Source: Pycnopodia helianthoides
Lineage: Eukaryota; Echinodermata; Asteroidea; Forcipulatida; Asteriidae
Length of the DNA stretch: 64,000 nucleotides
Assembly: GCA_032158295.1 (NCBI GenBank)
Contig: CM063256.1
Location: forward strand, 12,880,953-12,944,952
Direction of reading: 5' to 3'
In this document: piece by piece, positions 47,689-59,770 of the stretch
How the letters are laid out: each line of letters begins with the position of its first letter
How positions within the stretch are numbered: the first letter of the stretch is position 1
The notes under the pieces: generated by a model
The model's database searches: none
The model's input: only the letters and a program-made list of their open reading frames with translations
What the model was told of the DNA's origin: nothing
Position numbers and translations under genes: made by a program

Positions 47689-47830
47689 CTGCCAGGCCCG
47701 TAACCAGTTTTTTTTTGGGGGGGGGGGCGAATGTGAAAGATTTGGGGCGGATTTTTTTGGGCGGGGGGGGGACTTTTTTTTTTTGGGGGGGGGCGTCCGT
47801 CCTTCACCCCCCCGGTTACGGGCCTGGCAG
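47689..47830. mobile_element. Short element with perfect 17-bp inverted ends
   Basis: CTGCCAGGCCCGTAACC at 47689 and its exact reverse complement at 47814 enclose G- and T-runs. Long open frames here are homopolymer artefacts. Confidence 0.75.
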
Positions 47831-48372
47831 ACAGTGTTCATGTTTTGTGTGATCGACCATACACATGAAATAACAAACCTGTTTTACCCCCTAATCCGTT
47901 GTGTGTGTTGAGTCAGGAGAAAATAGTGAAAAACCACTAACAATTTTCAGCATGTAAACACATTGTCTTTAATTTGGGTTGCAACAACCGAAATCAGTGT
48001 TGCGTGTTTTTTTTTTAGGTTGTCAGATACAGTTTTCTCGATTATGACTTCATTTCAGAGGGAAATGATTTCACGGGGAAAAAAACGGTTCTAGTATGAA
48101 AATCATAAACAGCAAGCTTTTAGACTAAAATTAAACTTTAAACAAAAAATCTGCTAACATAATTCCTGATATAATTTGCCTTCTTTTTGGACATTAGAGA
48201 CAGTGTCGATTGCGATGATTGATTCTAAGGTTGTAAGTGAATGGCAGCGGCTGCGGTTCGCCTACCCCTCCTCCTCAAATTTCCAGAATTGAAAAATAAC
48301 TACGAGTAGTAACACCACGTTGTTTTGGATGGTATTAATTCAAATTCGTTTTTCAAACTCAACGTTAATTAG

Positions 48373-48640
48373 TAAGTCAAGAGCTCCACCCTTCATTAAC
48401 ACCACTGAAAGTGAACTTTCCCTCTAACCATAAATTCTATAACAACACACCACTCGGGGCAACCTGACCCCTTGTTAACCCTAAGCTAAAAACAATCAGC
48501 CCAGAATAATAGAACTGATTAAGGTGAGAAAATAAATGAAACAATCACAGCTGCAGCCCAAGTCACCTGATTGTGTTGCGGAACCGGTCTAAAAGTGGTT
48601 CGTTTGCACCCTTCCACATGCGTCCATGCACGGCCTTGGG
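48373..48640 (+). repeat. Family I dispersed repeat, copy 2
   Basis: Shares CACCCTTCATTAACACCACT, ACTCGGGGCAACCTGACC and ATAATAGAACTGATTAAGG with 38290-38560, same orientation. Confidence 0.75.
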
Positions 48641-48752
48641 AAACCTAAGGCATTTTGAATATTATGGTAATTTGCTTCTCTTAATCAGCAGGGGGAATTT
48701 ATCTTAAAACATACCATAAAAATGCTACTTTTAAATGAGCAAAAGGTCTCTT

Positions 48753-49085
48753 TTAAAGGCCCTGTACACTATTGGTAAGATCGAAAAACACAAATGTTTA
48801 CAGATTCACACATAACTTACATGATTTGAAGTAAGTAATGGTAGAAAGGGTTCCTTAAAATATTTCTGCCTAGAATGCTATCATTTCTGAGAAATGAGAA
48901 AAAAAAAAATAGCTTTTATCACGCGCGATAATAAACGCGATGTTTGAAAAACAGAAAACACATAAGGTCTCTTTTCACTATTTTCTCGTGACCTCGATGA
49001 CCAATTGAGCTCAAATTTTCACAGGTTTGTTATTTCATGTATATGGTTAATCACACAAAACATGAACTTCGTTTTCGACTGTTTT
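48753..49085 (+). mobile_element. Family D TTAA element, right end lost
   Basis: TTAAAGGCCCTGTACACTAT, the ATCACGCGCGATAAT palindrome and CACTATTTTCTCGTGACC match other D copies. Confidence 0.8.
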
Positions 49086-49705
49086 GTCAATTTGGTTCTT
49101 CTACCATTGACAATTAACAGACCGATTTTGTACACAAAAGATGCTGGCAGAGTTTTGTCCTTGCCCTTTCTCACCAAATCACTGTCCCATGTTGATTGGC
49201 ACCCCCTATATAGGACGTGCGGCTTGGTCCATGCTAGGGATCTAATGGCCTTTTGAGCTGACCAATGTGTACGATGTGGTTAAGACAATGGAAATATTAA
49301 AATAAGTCAGCATGTGCAGAAAACGTTCGAGGGTAAAACAATGAGCTCGGAAAACAAGATTTCGGCAAAAGAGACCAACAAATATAGAAAATAACAAAGT
49401 GTTATTATAACAATGAAGAGCCTATAACAAACCAACTTTTTTCTTTGCTCAAAAAAAAAGAAGGCCACTCGTCATTAATATCTACAAAACATCGGCCCAG
49501 ATTCATTCTATACAAAACACTGGCAATAATTTTCGCGTTGGTGATCAACCGCGCAGCTCTATACCCCCTGATATTACTTGCCCCTCCGTGTTCGAGGCAA
49601 GGCATTGCTCGTCACGCTCTTTGCCCCGTTCTCGCGGCCCGCAAGCCAGGTATATAGCGCGGGCTTTTAATTTACGGTGCCATTTCACGCTGTGAATGTT
49701 CTGCC

Positions 49706-49881
49706 GTTAGTTTACTGCAGTGATGAATGAATGAATGTCATTAATTGTCACACTGAGGTCGTAGCCGTGTGATTGTGGACTGTGTCCAATGATTTGGCCT
49801 TGTTTTATTTCAAAGAACGATTACAAAAAATTGCTCTTTGTGTATAAAGTGGACGAGTAAATACTCTTTCTGATAGGCCCA
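49706..49881 (-). repeat. Inverted copy of the 35762-35936 block
   Basis: GTTAGTTTACTGCAGTGATG to CTTTCTGATAGGCCCATT is the reverse of 35762-35936 with few changes and again adjoins a B element. Confidence 0.85.
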
Positions 49882-50259
49882 TTAAAGGCACTGGACACTA
49901 TTGGTAATTACTAAAAATAATTGTAGCATAAAAACTTCCTTGGTAACGAGCAATGGAGAGCTGTTGATAGTATAAAACATTGTGAGAAACGGCTCCCTCT
50001 GAAGTAACGCAGTTTTTGAGAAAGAGGGAATTTCTCACTCAAATAATAAAAGACTTCTAGCTGAACCCTTTTATTATGCATCTGAAAGCACACAAAGTAA
50101 TGCAACAAGGGTGTTTTTTCTTTCCTTATTCTCCTGCAATTTCGATGACTAAATGAGCACAAATTTTGCACAGGTTTGCTATTTTATATGCATATGTTGG
50201 GATATACCAAGTGAGAATACTGGTCTCCGACAATTACCAAACGTGTCCAGTGCCTTTAG
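49882..50259 (-). mobile_element. Family B TTAA element
   Basis: TTAAAGGCACTGGACACTAT to GTGTCCAGTGCCTTTA, reverse to 35395-35761. Confidence 0.85.
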
Positions 50260-50987
50260 ACAAGTAATAACAAAATTCATCAAATGATAATCGGAAATTT
50301 CATGTTGGATTACAATGTTTCGTTTCTCAAGGGCTTGTGTTCTCACGGTTTGGAGGAAACAGTTGGTAACAATTTCGCACATCTTCGTGTACCCGGAAGA
50401 ATTCAGACTCTATGCCTTTCTTTCACACAAGGTAACCCCCCCCCCCAGGAAGCAATAACATGGCTCCTGACAAATATAATAACATTGCTGTTACATTTTT
50501 GTTGCTAGAACTATATTATATACCGGCATGTTTTCTCATTCTCGTGCAGAATCTTCCTATCATGAATCGATCAATGACAGGAAACCGATCAAACTCTCGA
50601 GCTCAGTTTTCTTGAAAGACTATTTTGCATACTTAATGCTTTACGCCCTTTCGCAATTTTTTTTTATGACCCCTCTTTTCCGGGCATATGACGATATTCT
50701 GTTTAGTTGTAAACGATATTATTTGTTTACACTTGCGGATGAGGAACAATTTATTTCAGTTTGCACTCAAAACATTCGCGATACAAAGCATTACAGTCAT
50801 TGATTGCCTTGCCACATGAAAGAACAAAATCAACGACCATCTTCGGTTGGAGTTGAACCAACGACCACCTGCATGGAAGAGCAGGAAGAGGTCCACGCTA
50901 GATCGTTCCGTCCACCGAGCGTTGTTGCAGAATATATAGGCTCTTTTCGAAACCACGAAAATACAAAACACCCCCTAACCCCCCCCC

Positions 50988-51018
<31 letters not shown>

Positions 51019-51795
51019 GAAAACACTCCAAAACAACAACACAAACAATTTCAAACATAGCCGAATTCATGCTAAAACCCATTCGCAAAACTTTATGGAA
51101 ATTTTACAATCTATAGACCTGGTATTTTCTTTTTAAAGAAAAAAATTACTTTCTTTGATTTTGTGGGAGAAGTTATACTTTTGTCATCGCGAACAGGTGA
51201 ACAAAGAATTTCCATGTGCCTTTCTGGAACCCGCAAAATTCTAAGCACTGCGCTTGTCCAATGTTAAATGGATCGGGAAAACATTTAACCGTACGGTGTA
51301 GTCTGGGCCAAGACTATGACAAGATCGTGCAAACATATTAGTTTGAATTTCTAATAAAAATCCAGTATTTTCCAGCATGTATCCTCTTCATCTCCCCCGG
51401 CCCCCTCGCATTTTTTTTTTTTGGGGGGGGGGGAGAGGGGTGCCCCCCTCTTAGAACCGCCCCTGGTACCCGATCCTGAGATGACGTCACATAGCTTTAC
51501 ATGAATATGCAATTATATAGTAATGTTAAGGAAAGAAACTTCCAATAAAACGACCAAACACCATCAAGTTTGCAACTTGAGCAAAAGGAAGCAAGGCGAT
51601 GTGAATATATGAATACCATTATAAATAATGGTAGGTGTTATGCTAACAAGAAATAACCAAAACATTATGGGCTATTAAGTCATTACTTTTTCCCCGAGAA
51701 ACCCTTTTTCCAGCATGAGTTTTCAGTTCTAGAATAATGAACTGATATTATGTAAGAAGGGGAATCTAATTTAAACAGTCGGGTTTGTCTTTAGT
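50260..51795. other. No gene recognised
   Basis: Contains a B-box-like GTTGGAGTTGAACCAACG segment (50840-50935), a (GAA)n run at 50998-51020 and a T/G-run at about 51410-51435. Confidence 0.4.
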
Positions 51796-52140
51796 TTAAA
51801 GGGTGTGCACAACACTGGTAAGATTGAAACTATAAATGTTCAGAGATTTGCACATAACTTACACGGTATAGAGATGTTCATGGTGGAAAACTTCCCTTGA
51901 AATACTTTTGCTTGGAATGCTATAGTTTTTAGGAAATGAGTAAAGCCAATTAGTCTTTATCGCGCGTTTCCAAAACCCGATGTTTGAAAACAGTGAGAAC
52001 ATATAACGTTTTTTTTTCTCACTATTTTCTCATGACTCCGAAGACCGATTGAGCTTAACATTTCACAGGTTTGTATACGTTGGGTCACATAAAGTGCGGA
52101 TACTAGTCTTTGAAAATTACCAACGGATACCTGTGCTTAA
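51796..52140 (+). mobile_element. Family D TTAA element, diverged
   Basis: TTAAAGGGTGTGCACAACAC, internal ACTATTTTCTCATGACTCCG, right end CTGTGCTTAA. Confidence 0.7.
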
Positions 52141-52689
52141 AAGTTTTATAAATACTTATAAAAATAAATCATATTTCAGCCCCAGGGGAGCGTTTATATG
52201 CAAAGTTGGATCTAAAAATAACCCAGAGATCCACACGTGTTCAACTCACCCCTCAATTAATATCATTTGTTTCTTCTTCCCAACTAATAAGCATAACCCG
52301 GGCACCCCCCTGGGCGTCCTGCAGTCCTTCCGGTATGTTCCCATTCTGCCCCTGTCCCTTGTGGACACTAACGCGGCAGGAGAGGGTGCACCACCCTCAT
52401 AGGCAGTGGGTCGTGTTTGCATAACCAGAGCCCGCCTACGGTGATACACTGCTACAAGCAACAGTCGTACACTTTACAAGTACAGGTTCAAAGCCGCGAA
52501 AAAGGAGAGAGCGCAAGTGGAAACAAACGGTGAAGCTTTTTATCTGAAAACATTCCCTGCTCGATTTCACAAAGAGCTATAAGATTGATCTCTGTAATCG
52601 CTCTTAATTGCAAAGCAAAGCGTGGTGGCACATTGCAAATCACTATGGCAACACTGACAACTCAACTCAACTCAACTCTTCTTTGTGAA

Positions 52690-52748
52690 ATGAGAGAGAG
52701 AGAGAGAAGGGGGGGGGGGAGGGTGAGAGAGAGAGAGAGAGAGAGAGT
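52690..52748 (+). repeat. GA/G-rich microsatellite
   Basis: Two (GA)n runs separated by a G-run. Confidence 0.9.
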
Positions 52749-53113
52749 ATGTAACAGTCGTAGAAATAAACCGTGGAGCATTTTGTTTGGAAAATTCCCT
52801 GGTCCAACCTTTTCTCTAAAATGCATCTCTATGGAGCAATCTATTGTTCTTTCCTTTGTTCCTGCGCTTTACATTTTCCCGTAGACTTTGTACACAAAAT
52901 CAAGCAACCCAGTCTTTACAATTCCCCTATGGACACCTTTTTGTTTCCCTCTTTTGTTTTGTTCTCGGTCTCCATAAAGGTACCGAAAATGAGCAGCACA
53001 ACACAGAGTCGAGTACAAAACCAAAAATAAATGTCCAGTCTGCCGAACAGCAAGTGAATGTTCTCGATCATTTTGATCTTGTTTAATGCACGTCTGTCAC
53101 ACTCAGTTTAGCG

Positions 53114-53498
53114 TTAAAGGAACATTACAGAATTGGTAATTGTAAAATATACTTTTGATCACAGATTTACACAGAACTTACACGGTCTAATGAGGATGAT
53201 AGTAGAAAACATCCCTTGAAATATTTCTGTCTGAAATGCCATATTTGATGAGAAATGAATAAACTAATTTTCCGATTGGAGTTTATCGCTCAGTGAGCGT
53301 TTTATTCATTTGTTGAATCTATACGATTTCATGCAAAATGTGTAATCGGTTTTTCACTATTTTCTCGTGACCCAGATGGCCGATTGATCTCAAACTTCTA
53401 CTGGTTTGTCAGTTTATGTATATGGTGGATTACATAAAGTGCTTACACTGCCAGCAACTGTTTTGTTAGCAACAACCAATTCTGTAATGTTCCTTTAA
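53114..53498 (-). mobile_element. Family C TTAA element
   Basis: TTAAAGGAACATTACAGAAT to TCTGTAATGTTCCTTTAA, reverse to 42043-42437. Confidence 0.9.
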
Positions 53499-55785
53499 CA
53501 TTTGTTTTGTTGTATTACTCCATCAATTTGTACGTGCGTATTGGTTTAAAAATAAGGATAATTAATTATCGATCGAAACATGTTGGAAACACGATATTAC
53601 AGTACATGGAGTTTCAACACTTTGAACTGTGGATGAAGCACCCATCTATGGGTGTCTGTCTATGATACGGTTAAGGATAGATAGATATAGATAAGAACTG
53701 TATTATCCCTCACTGGGGAAATTAAAATGGCCTCGACAAAGAACTGTATGCAAATACAATACAAACGATCAGTAACGAAATGGTACAACTTTTAAAAATT
53801 GCATTAAAATACACACAACATTAGTAAAATCCTAACAGCACAAGACAATTGCAAATTAGGGAGCATAGTCAGCCACACGACAGCTCAGCACTCCAACTGC
53901 TCATTGTAGGCCGATAGCTGCCGGAACAAAATAGAGCATGCCGAATCGCCGTGTTCTGATCCTTCTTTGTTAAAAAAAAACAACCCATTTACTTCTGGAG
54001 TTGGTCTGGAATTTGGCATTTGTAGTGGATGGTCGGGGTCAGAAAGAATAGAATAAATTCTATTGCACATTAGTGATTTACGTAGTGCCTCTGGAGACTC
54101 TTGTTGAAGGCCAATTACTTTACTTGCTTGCTTGACTATTCTTTCTAACTTTATCCTTTCCTTGGACCTCTATTTCCGAAAAAAGGGAGGGTATACATTT
54201 GGTAATTATTCCTAAAATGAATGCCCATAAAAACTTACTTGGTCAGAGACAGATAGCACTGCAGCTGTTGATAATGTTTAACATGTTGAGAAACAATTTC
54301 CTTCAAAAAAGTGGTTTCAGAGAGAGGGATTCAAAAACATTTCATTCTGAGAATATTTCTGCATGAAACGTTTCTCAGATTGTGTATTCCAATTACGGAT
54401 TATTCTTCCTGCGTTGACATAAACCGCTCTAGGATTTTCGGTGATATCTCAAAAACGCTACCACCTTTAGAAATGAGATTTTCCCAGATTAGTTTTATTG
54501 TATAATATGTCTACATTTATACAGGATTAAACCACCCGAACTGTTCCAAAAATCAAAGATATACTTAGCCTTTAAATTAATTTGATTTTTTACATAATTT
54601 TATGCATACGTTTCAATAAAAAAAAATTAAAAAAAAGTCTGTAACTCACTTCGCAATTACAGAACGTGTGACGGGCGCTATAATAAACCCTATCTTGGTT
54701 ACGGTTTTTAAATATCGCATCGCCAATTGAGAAGCATTTCTCTGAACAGACCTTTGCGAGTTTAACAGCTTATATGATCACACACACACACAAAAAAAAC
54801 TTCCCGCGATTCTTTAGCCTAAAAATAACAAAGAACAATACGTCGTCTTTGATTGCTGTATAAAGCTCCCGTTTTGAGTGACATTTTTACACTTACATTT
54901 CCAAACTAATTAACTGTTAAAACAATGTAATGTTCATGTCATTTATTTACAATTATCAACATCTATTACCGTTCCCCCGGGGTGGGGTAAGGGCGGGGGA
55001 GGGGGGGGATGTTTTTTGTACACGGTGAGGCTCCCAATTACAATAACAGAAAAACCATTAACTCATTGTTCGTATACTACTCAATAATTTGAATTTCACA
55101 TTGAAATAAATGACATGGGTCAACATCAACCGCCGGGTTGACCCCCCTCCCCCCCCATTTTTTTTTAAAAAATATATATAAATCACTATTTTACTCTTAG
55201 CCACCACACTGTTTGTAAACATTAACTTTGATTGCGAAAATTTGTCCTCCTTTTTTTCTGGATACCTTCCAATTATTCTGTGCTCTCTTTTTTTGCTATA
55301 CATGGAGATGTTTTCGTTTGTGCCTGTTTAAGCCTCTGACGGAGGTCCGGTTCGGATCGAAAGCCAAGGCCATCTATCCTACCAATTATATATATATAAA
55401 TATATTAATAAATAAATAAACAAAATAGAGTTCAATATACGCATTTTTGCAAACATAACAGGTTGCCTCGATCCTCCCATATCCTCCTCTCTAAATTGTT
55501 TATGAATGCCTGACCCTGTGATAGGTAATTGCTGTCATGGTCTACTGGCCCTTCCTTACAAGTCCTTCTGAATCCTTCACTTTGTCAATTTGATTTAGAA
55601 GGATTCGTTTGCTTTTTTATGATCTTCCCGCACTGCTACCCCCAAATGAATCGAAAGCAGCCATCAATATCTCTTGTACATTGGTTTAACATATTTGATT
55701 ATGAATTGCACAATTCAATAAATTGTGGTTCAGTATAATTACTAGGCGGCAATATTGCATTCTAGTCGTTGTGTAATCCGCGGTT
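53499..55785. other. No gene recognised
   Basis: AT-rich with GATA-type (53678-53695), CA (54779-54791) and G/C-run tracts (54975-55010, 55140-55160). A strongly decayed B- or D-like piece may lie at about 54190-54330. Confidence 0.4.
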
Positions 55786-55901
55786 AGCTTGTCCGGATTC
55801 GAACCCACGACCCTGTGTTTGCAATTGGCCACCAACCACTTGGCCACGGAAACACTTTGGGATTGTTTATAAGGGCAAAAAAAAAAAAAAAAAAAAAAAA
55901 A
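55786..55901 (-). repeat. tRNA-derived SINE-like fragment beside a 25-nt A-run
   Basis: The minus strand has GTGGCCAAGTGGTTGGTGGCC (A box region) and GTCGTGGGTTCGAATCCGG (B box). The A-run is at 55877-55901. Confidence 0.5.
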
Positions 55902-56148
55902 CCCACCCCATAAAACTGTACAGACAAAACAAAGAAATGCATTAATACAATACATCAGAACCCGCCCCAAACAGTCAGCCAGCAGTGCAGAAATACCCCT
56001 GTGTACATATAATATACAAAGACAATTACAGTTCCGATTCTCATCATGGCATACAAGAGCAACCAGACTATACTTTCATCCCAATCTCGTTTTGGTTACG
56101 CTGATTTGGAACAGAAGAACAGCATATAAATGGCCGAACCGTTTTAGT

Positions 56149-56454
56149 TCACGACGCCTCGCTGTCATCCGGCCTCCAGCCGTGCCTGAAAGCGTGAAAT
56201 TTCTCCGCCTCGAAATCCGAGAGAGCCAACTCGTCCTTGACGGTGGCGTTGGACAGTTGGACCAGCAGGGACCCGTTGATCTGGTTCCGCTGGACTCGCT
56301 CAACGACCTGGTCGTCCAGATTCAGAAGACGGAGACACTGAATCAGTTGGGAGCAGGAGAGGTCGCTGATGTCCAACGGGATATCTTTAATTTTCCTGAT
56401 CGACACAGCTGACAGACCGCCGGCCAGAAGATTCGACTCCGATGCACTCTGTTC
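56149..56454 (-). CDS. GAREM-like terminal exon, SAM domain
   Basis: Encodes EQSASESNLLAGG... then a SAM-like helical domain from about DLSCSQLIQCLRLLNLDD through INGSLLVQL and ELALSDFEAEK to HGWRPDDSEAS and a TGA stop at 56149-56151. The conserved glycine-leucine turn and the aliphatic pattern fit the SAM fold. Confidence 0.85.
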   Translation of the reverse strand, partial: EQSASESNLLAGGLSAVSIRKIKDIPLDISDLSCSQLIQCLRLLNLDDQVVERVQRNQINGSLLVQLSNATVKDELALSDFEAEKFHAFRHGWRPDDSEAS

Positions 56455-57615
56455 CTTTTGTAAACACACAACAACCGTGCACTATAAAATTAATTACAAG
56501 TAAACGGTGCTAATTTGGTGAGTATATCGATTGAAAGATCTTTAAAACGCCACGATCCCATCACTGTCAAAACAGAGTACGTGTTCCTTCTGCCTTATAC
56601 CAGGTAATTCAAGGTAGCAACTCTCCGTTAGCATCAAAGCAGAAACAGGAACATTTTAACGAAGTTTTGTTACAACAAAAAACTGTGGCAATATAACAAT
56701 ACGGGAAATTAAAATTAGGGAAATTAAAATTAGCTCTTGCAAAGTGCTCTCCAACCAAATGACCCATGGTTTAAAGGCAAAACATAATTAGTGGCCTGAC
56801 GTTTCGACCCTATATAAGAGGGTCTTTTCTCGAAGGCTAAATGCTATTACGTAGGATTTGAAATAATACATTATAACCATTTACATAAAATTGAGCGACT
56901 GTACCTTGGTTGGTTTCACAAATGAAAGATCGACGTTATCCAAGAGCAGTCCAGTGGAATGGTGTGATCGTGCCGAAGCAGCTCTCGGTAAGGCCCCAGG
57001 CTTGGTCGAAGGCTCCGCTCGTGATATTCGAGGCAGGAGGTAGTCGGTATGGGTGTCATATTTTTGTGAGGCTGCTGTGGCCGTACACCCCCCTCCAACA
57101 CTGATTTTGTGTGACTCTCTGCCTCCCTTTAAAGGTACCGTATGGAACATGGAGAGACCCTCCGGTCTCCGATCGCTGTTCAAACTGTGGCTTCCTTTGA
57201 TGCGGCGGGGCGAAACCTCCGGAGGGGGTCTCCCGGCTGGTTTGGATGGAGGAGTGACGTCAATGTTGGGAGGAGAGGCAGCAGGGAGGGGAGCGGAAAC
57301 ATACTGGTTAGAGTAGAGTGCGTCTTGTACTATCCGTGGTGTCGTGCGTGGAGGCGGAGGGGGCGCACGCCTGCTCGGGAGCCTCTCTGGCGACTCTGGC
57401 GAGCACCGGTCCTGATCCGGACGATGCTCGGTCTCGATCAAATCAGAGGTGAACCCCGGCGGTGGCTCAGCGTGGGGTGCAGAGACCGGTTTGCGGGGTT
57501 GAGCTCGAGGTTGAAACGCTGTGCGGTAGTCCGTTGGGATGGACTGAAGAGAACCGAGAGTTCTTGATCCGCCCGGACTGGTAAGTGGGACATGCATACC
57601 TTCCAGTCTACGTGC
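56149..57615 (-). CDS. GAREM-like SAM-domain adaptor, last two coding exons
   Basis: Gene-level entry. Exons 56905-57615 and 56149-56454 join in phase 0 across a 450-bp intron (AAG|gtacag to caaaag|GAA). They encode 237 proline- and serine-rich residues followed by 101 residues with a SAM domain, then TGA. GAREM proteins are cytoplasmic adaptors that link EGF-receptor signalling to GRB2 and ERK: N-terminal CABIT region, proline-rich middle, C-terminal SAM. Here the terminal ...FRHGWRPDD resembles the FINGWRP end of vertebrate GAREM. The middle part has PPPPPR (class II SH3 ligand) and YSNQ (a YxN GRB2-SH2 site). No CABIT exon is seen up to 64000, so the 5' part should be off the right end. 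The alternative is another SAM adaptor, but motif order and the C-terminus favour GAREM. Confidence 0.75.
56905..57615 (-). CDS. GAREM-like penultimate exon, proline-rich region
   Basis: 711 nt, phase 0 at both ends; acceptor gatttgcag|GCA, donor AAG|gtacag. Starts ARRLEGMHVP and ends DLSFVKPTK. Low-complexity Pro/Ser/Arg sequence with PPPPPR at fragment residues 85-90 and YSNQ at 101-104. The reading frame is open farther upstream to about 57669, but a strong polypyrimidine-CAG acceptor lies at 57616, so I start the exon there. Confidence 0.75.
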
Positions 57616-58090
57616 CTGCAAATCATTAAAGAGGGGCTCCAAGGTCAAATTTTCCAATGGATAGAGTCCTCATGAAAGTGGAACAATTTGCGAGTTTCTA
57701 ACGTCACGCTAAAACTGTGTAAAATGCCATTGTATTTGATACCCTTCCCGTGCGAATTTTGTCAACATTCAAACACACCTAGTGACGTCACATTTAAAAT
57801 ATAAGGGTCTTTACACTTTCGCATGGCACCTTTTTAGGTCATTTCCTGAATATCGATGCTATTCAAACGAAATGGCATTAAATTTGACCTATTCACAGAC
57901 GCACAAAAATTCCTCTTCTGACCCATTAAGTGTTGCTATCCAATGACGTCATCTTTCAAATTTCGCTCTGAAAGAGTATCAAATAAAATGACAATTTAGG
58001 CCTCTTTGACGTGAGGTTAGAGACTCATGAGGACTGTATTTATTGGAAAATGTTTTGCATAACCGAGACAAATTTTACTTTGGAGTCCTC
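57616..58090. other. GAREM-like intron sequence
   Basis: Upstream of the penultimate exon on the minus strand. No other exon is visible here or to the right. Confidence 0.4.
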
Positions 58091-59240
58091 TTGAAGGCAG
58101 TGGACACTATTGGTAAGTACTCAAAATAATTATTAGCATAAAACCTTACTTGGTAATGAGTAATGGGGAGAGGTTGACAGTAAACAACATTGTGAGAAAC
58201 GGCTCCCTCTGAAGTGACATAGTTTTCGAGAAAGAAGTAATTTTCCACGAATTTGATTTCGAGACCTCAGAATTAGATTTTGAGGTCTCGAAATCAGCCA
58301 TCTGAAAGCACACAACTTCGTGTGACAAGGGTGTTTTTTCTTTTATAGTTAACTCGCAACTTCGACGACCAATCAGGGGTTGCCCTTAACTTTTTTTTCA
58401 ACTAGCCAGCAGGACCAGTTGGCTTGATTTTTAACTGGTCCGCCAGGTTTTTGACTGGTCCGTCAGTTTTTTATAACATTTTTCATAACGATTGAAACAA
58501 TATCCTGATTTTCGATCATCACTATTTCAATTCAATGAATTGCAACGTCAAGTTAACCCTTTAGTCCCTGAACCGCCCGAGTTTGCTGAACATTTTTTTA
58601 GTTTTCAAGACTCTCTAAGTGAATTACTAGAATCATGGTTTAAAATATTCTAAAAGATACACAAGACTTATTATTAAGGTACAACTTTCGTCCTTTTCGT
58701 TAGAATTGTCACTGATTAACATAATTATTTCAATTTCGGAGGAGACATGTCCCAAGGGAAATTAACAATAACGGCTATCGTTAAATTTCATGGAGGTTAT
58801 TTTTCATAAAGTTAAAATGAACACAATAGTTTTGAAGGCTGTTAACTGGCGTCAACTGCTCATACTGATTAATTGCTAACCATTAGTTTTCGACAGTATC
58901 GTCATGAAGAAAGAAAAAATATGTTGTTAAAAATGAGCGTGGTTTTGGTTATTAGAGCTACAGAATTTATCATAATTAGCGTACCTTTTTTTACAATTCA
59001 ACTTATAACTGTGAAGGGCGAAAAAAAAAAAAAAATGGTCAAACGATTGCCATTGTGTCGACGTGTACCTTTGACTATTTAGTTTTATTTTGATGTTACT
59101 CCCCCCCCCCCTCCAAACACAAGCTGGTGAGCGTTTCCTCCTACCCATGTTGCGGTGTATTACTTTGGGTGGCTGGGCGGTCCAGTGGCTAAAAGGTTAA
59201 CTGCATTGATAGCCAAACTTTATTATGTTTAGATACTTAC

Positions 59241-59639
59241 TTAAAGGAACATTACAGAATTGTTTTTTGCTAACAAGACAGTTGCTGGCAGTGTAAGCAC
59301 TTTATGTAATCCACCATATACATAAACTGACAAACCTGAAGAAGTTTGAGATCGATCGGCCATCTGGGTCACGAGAAAATAGTGAAAAACCGATAACACA
59401 TTTGCATGAAATCATGCACTATAGATTCAACAAATGAATAAAACGCTCACTGAGCGATAAACTCCAATCGGAAAATATGTTTATTCATTTCTCATCAAAT
59501 ATGGCATTTCAGACAGAAATATTTCAAGGGATGTTTTCTACTATCATCATTACTAGACTGTGCAAGTTTTATGTAAATCTGTGATCAAAAAGTATATTTT
59601 ACAAGATTTTTTCTTACCAATTATGTAATATTCCTTTAA
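59241..59639 (+). mobile_element. Family C TTAA element nested in the CAGGG element
   Basis: TTAAAGGAACATTACAGAAT to TGTAATATTCCTTTAA, near full length. Confidence 0.9.
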
Positions 59640-59713
59640 CACAGGTCAGATTGGTCAGAAGCAAAAAATGATCTTTGGATAGTTTCAGTCCATGGTTCCA
59701 GTAACCAAAGACA

Positions 59714-59770
59714 GCACTCAAAGTGCACTCAAAGTGCACTCAAAGTGCACTCAAACTGTACTCAAACTCA
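59714..59770 (+). repeat. 11-bp tandem repeat CACTCAAAGTG
   Basis: About four perfect units, then diverged ones. Confidence 0.9.

Noticed and set aside
47436..47911. Open frames of 92-123 codons
   Set aside because: They consist of poly-Pro, poly-Lys or poly-Gly from homopolymer runs inside a short inverted-repeat element.
56910..57567. Plus-strand open frames over the GAREM-like exon
   Set aside because: Shadows of the proline-rich minus-strand frame; no family resemblance and no splice logic.
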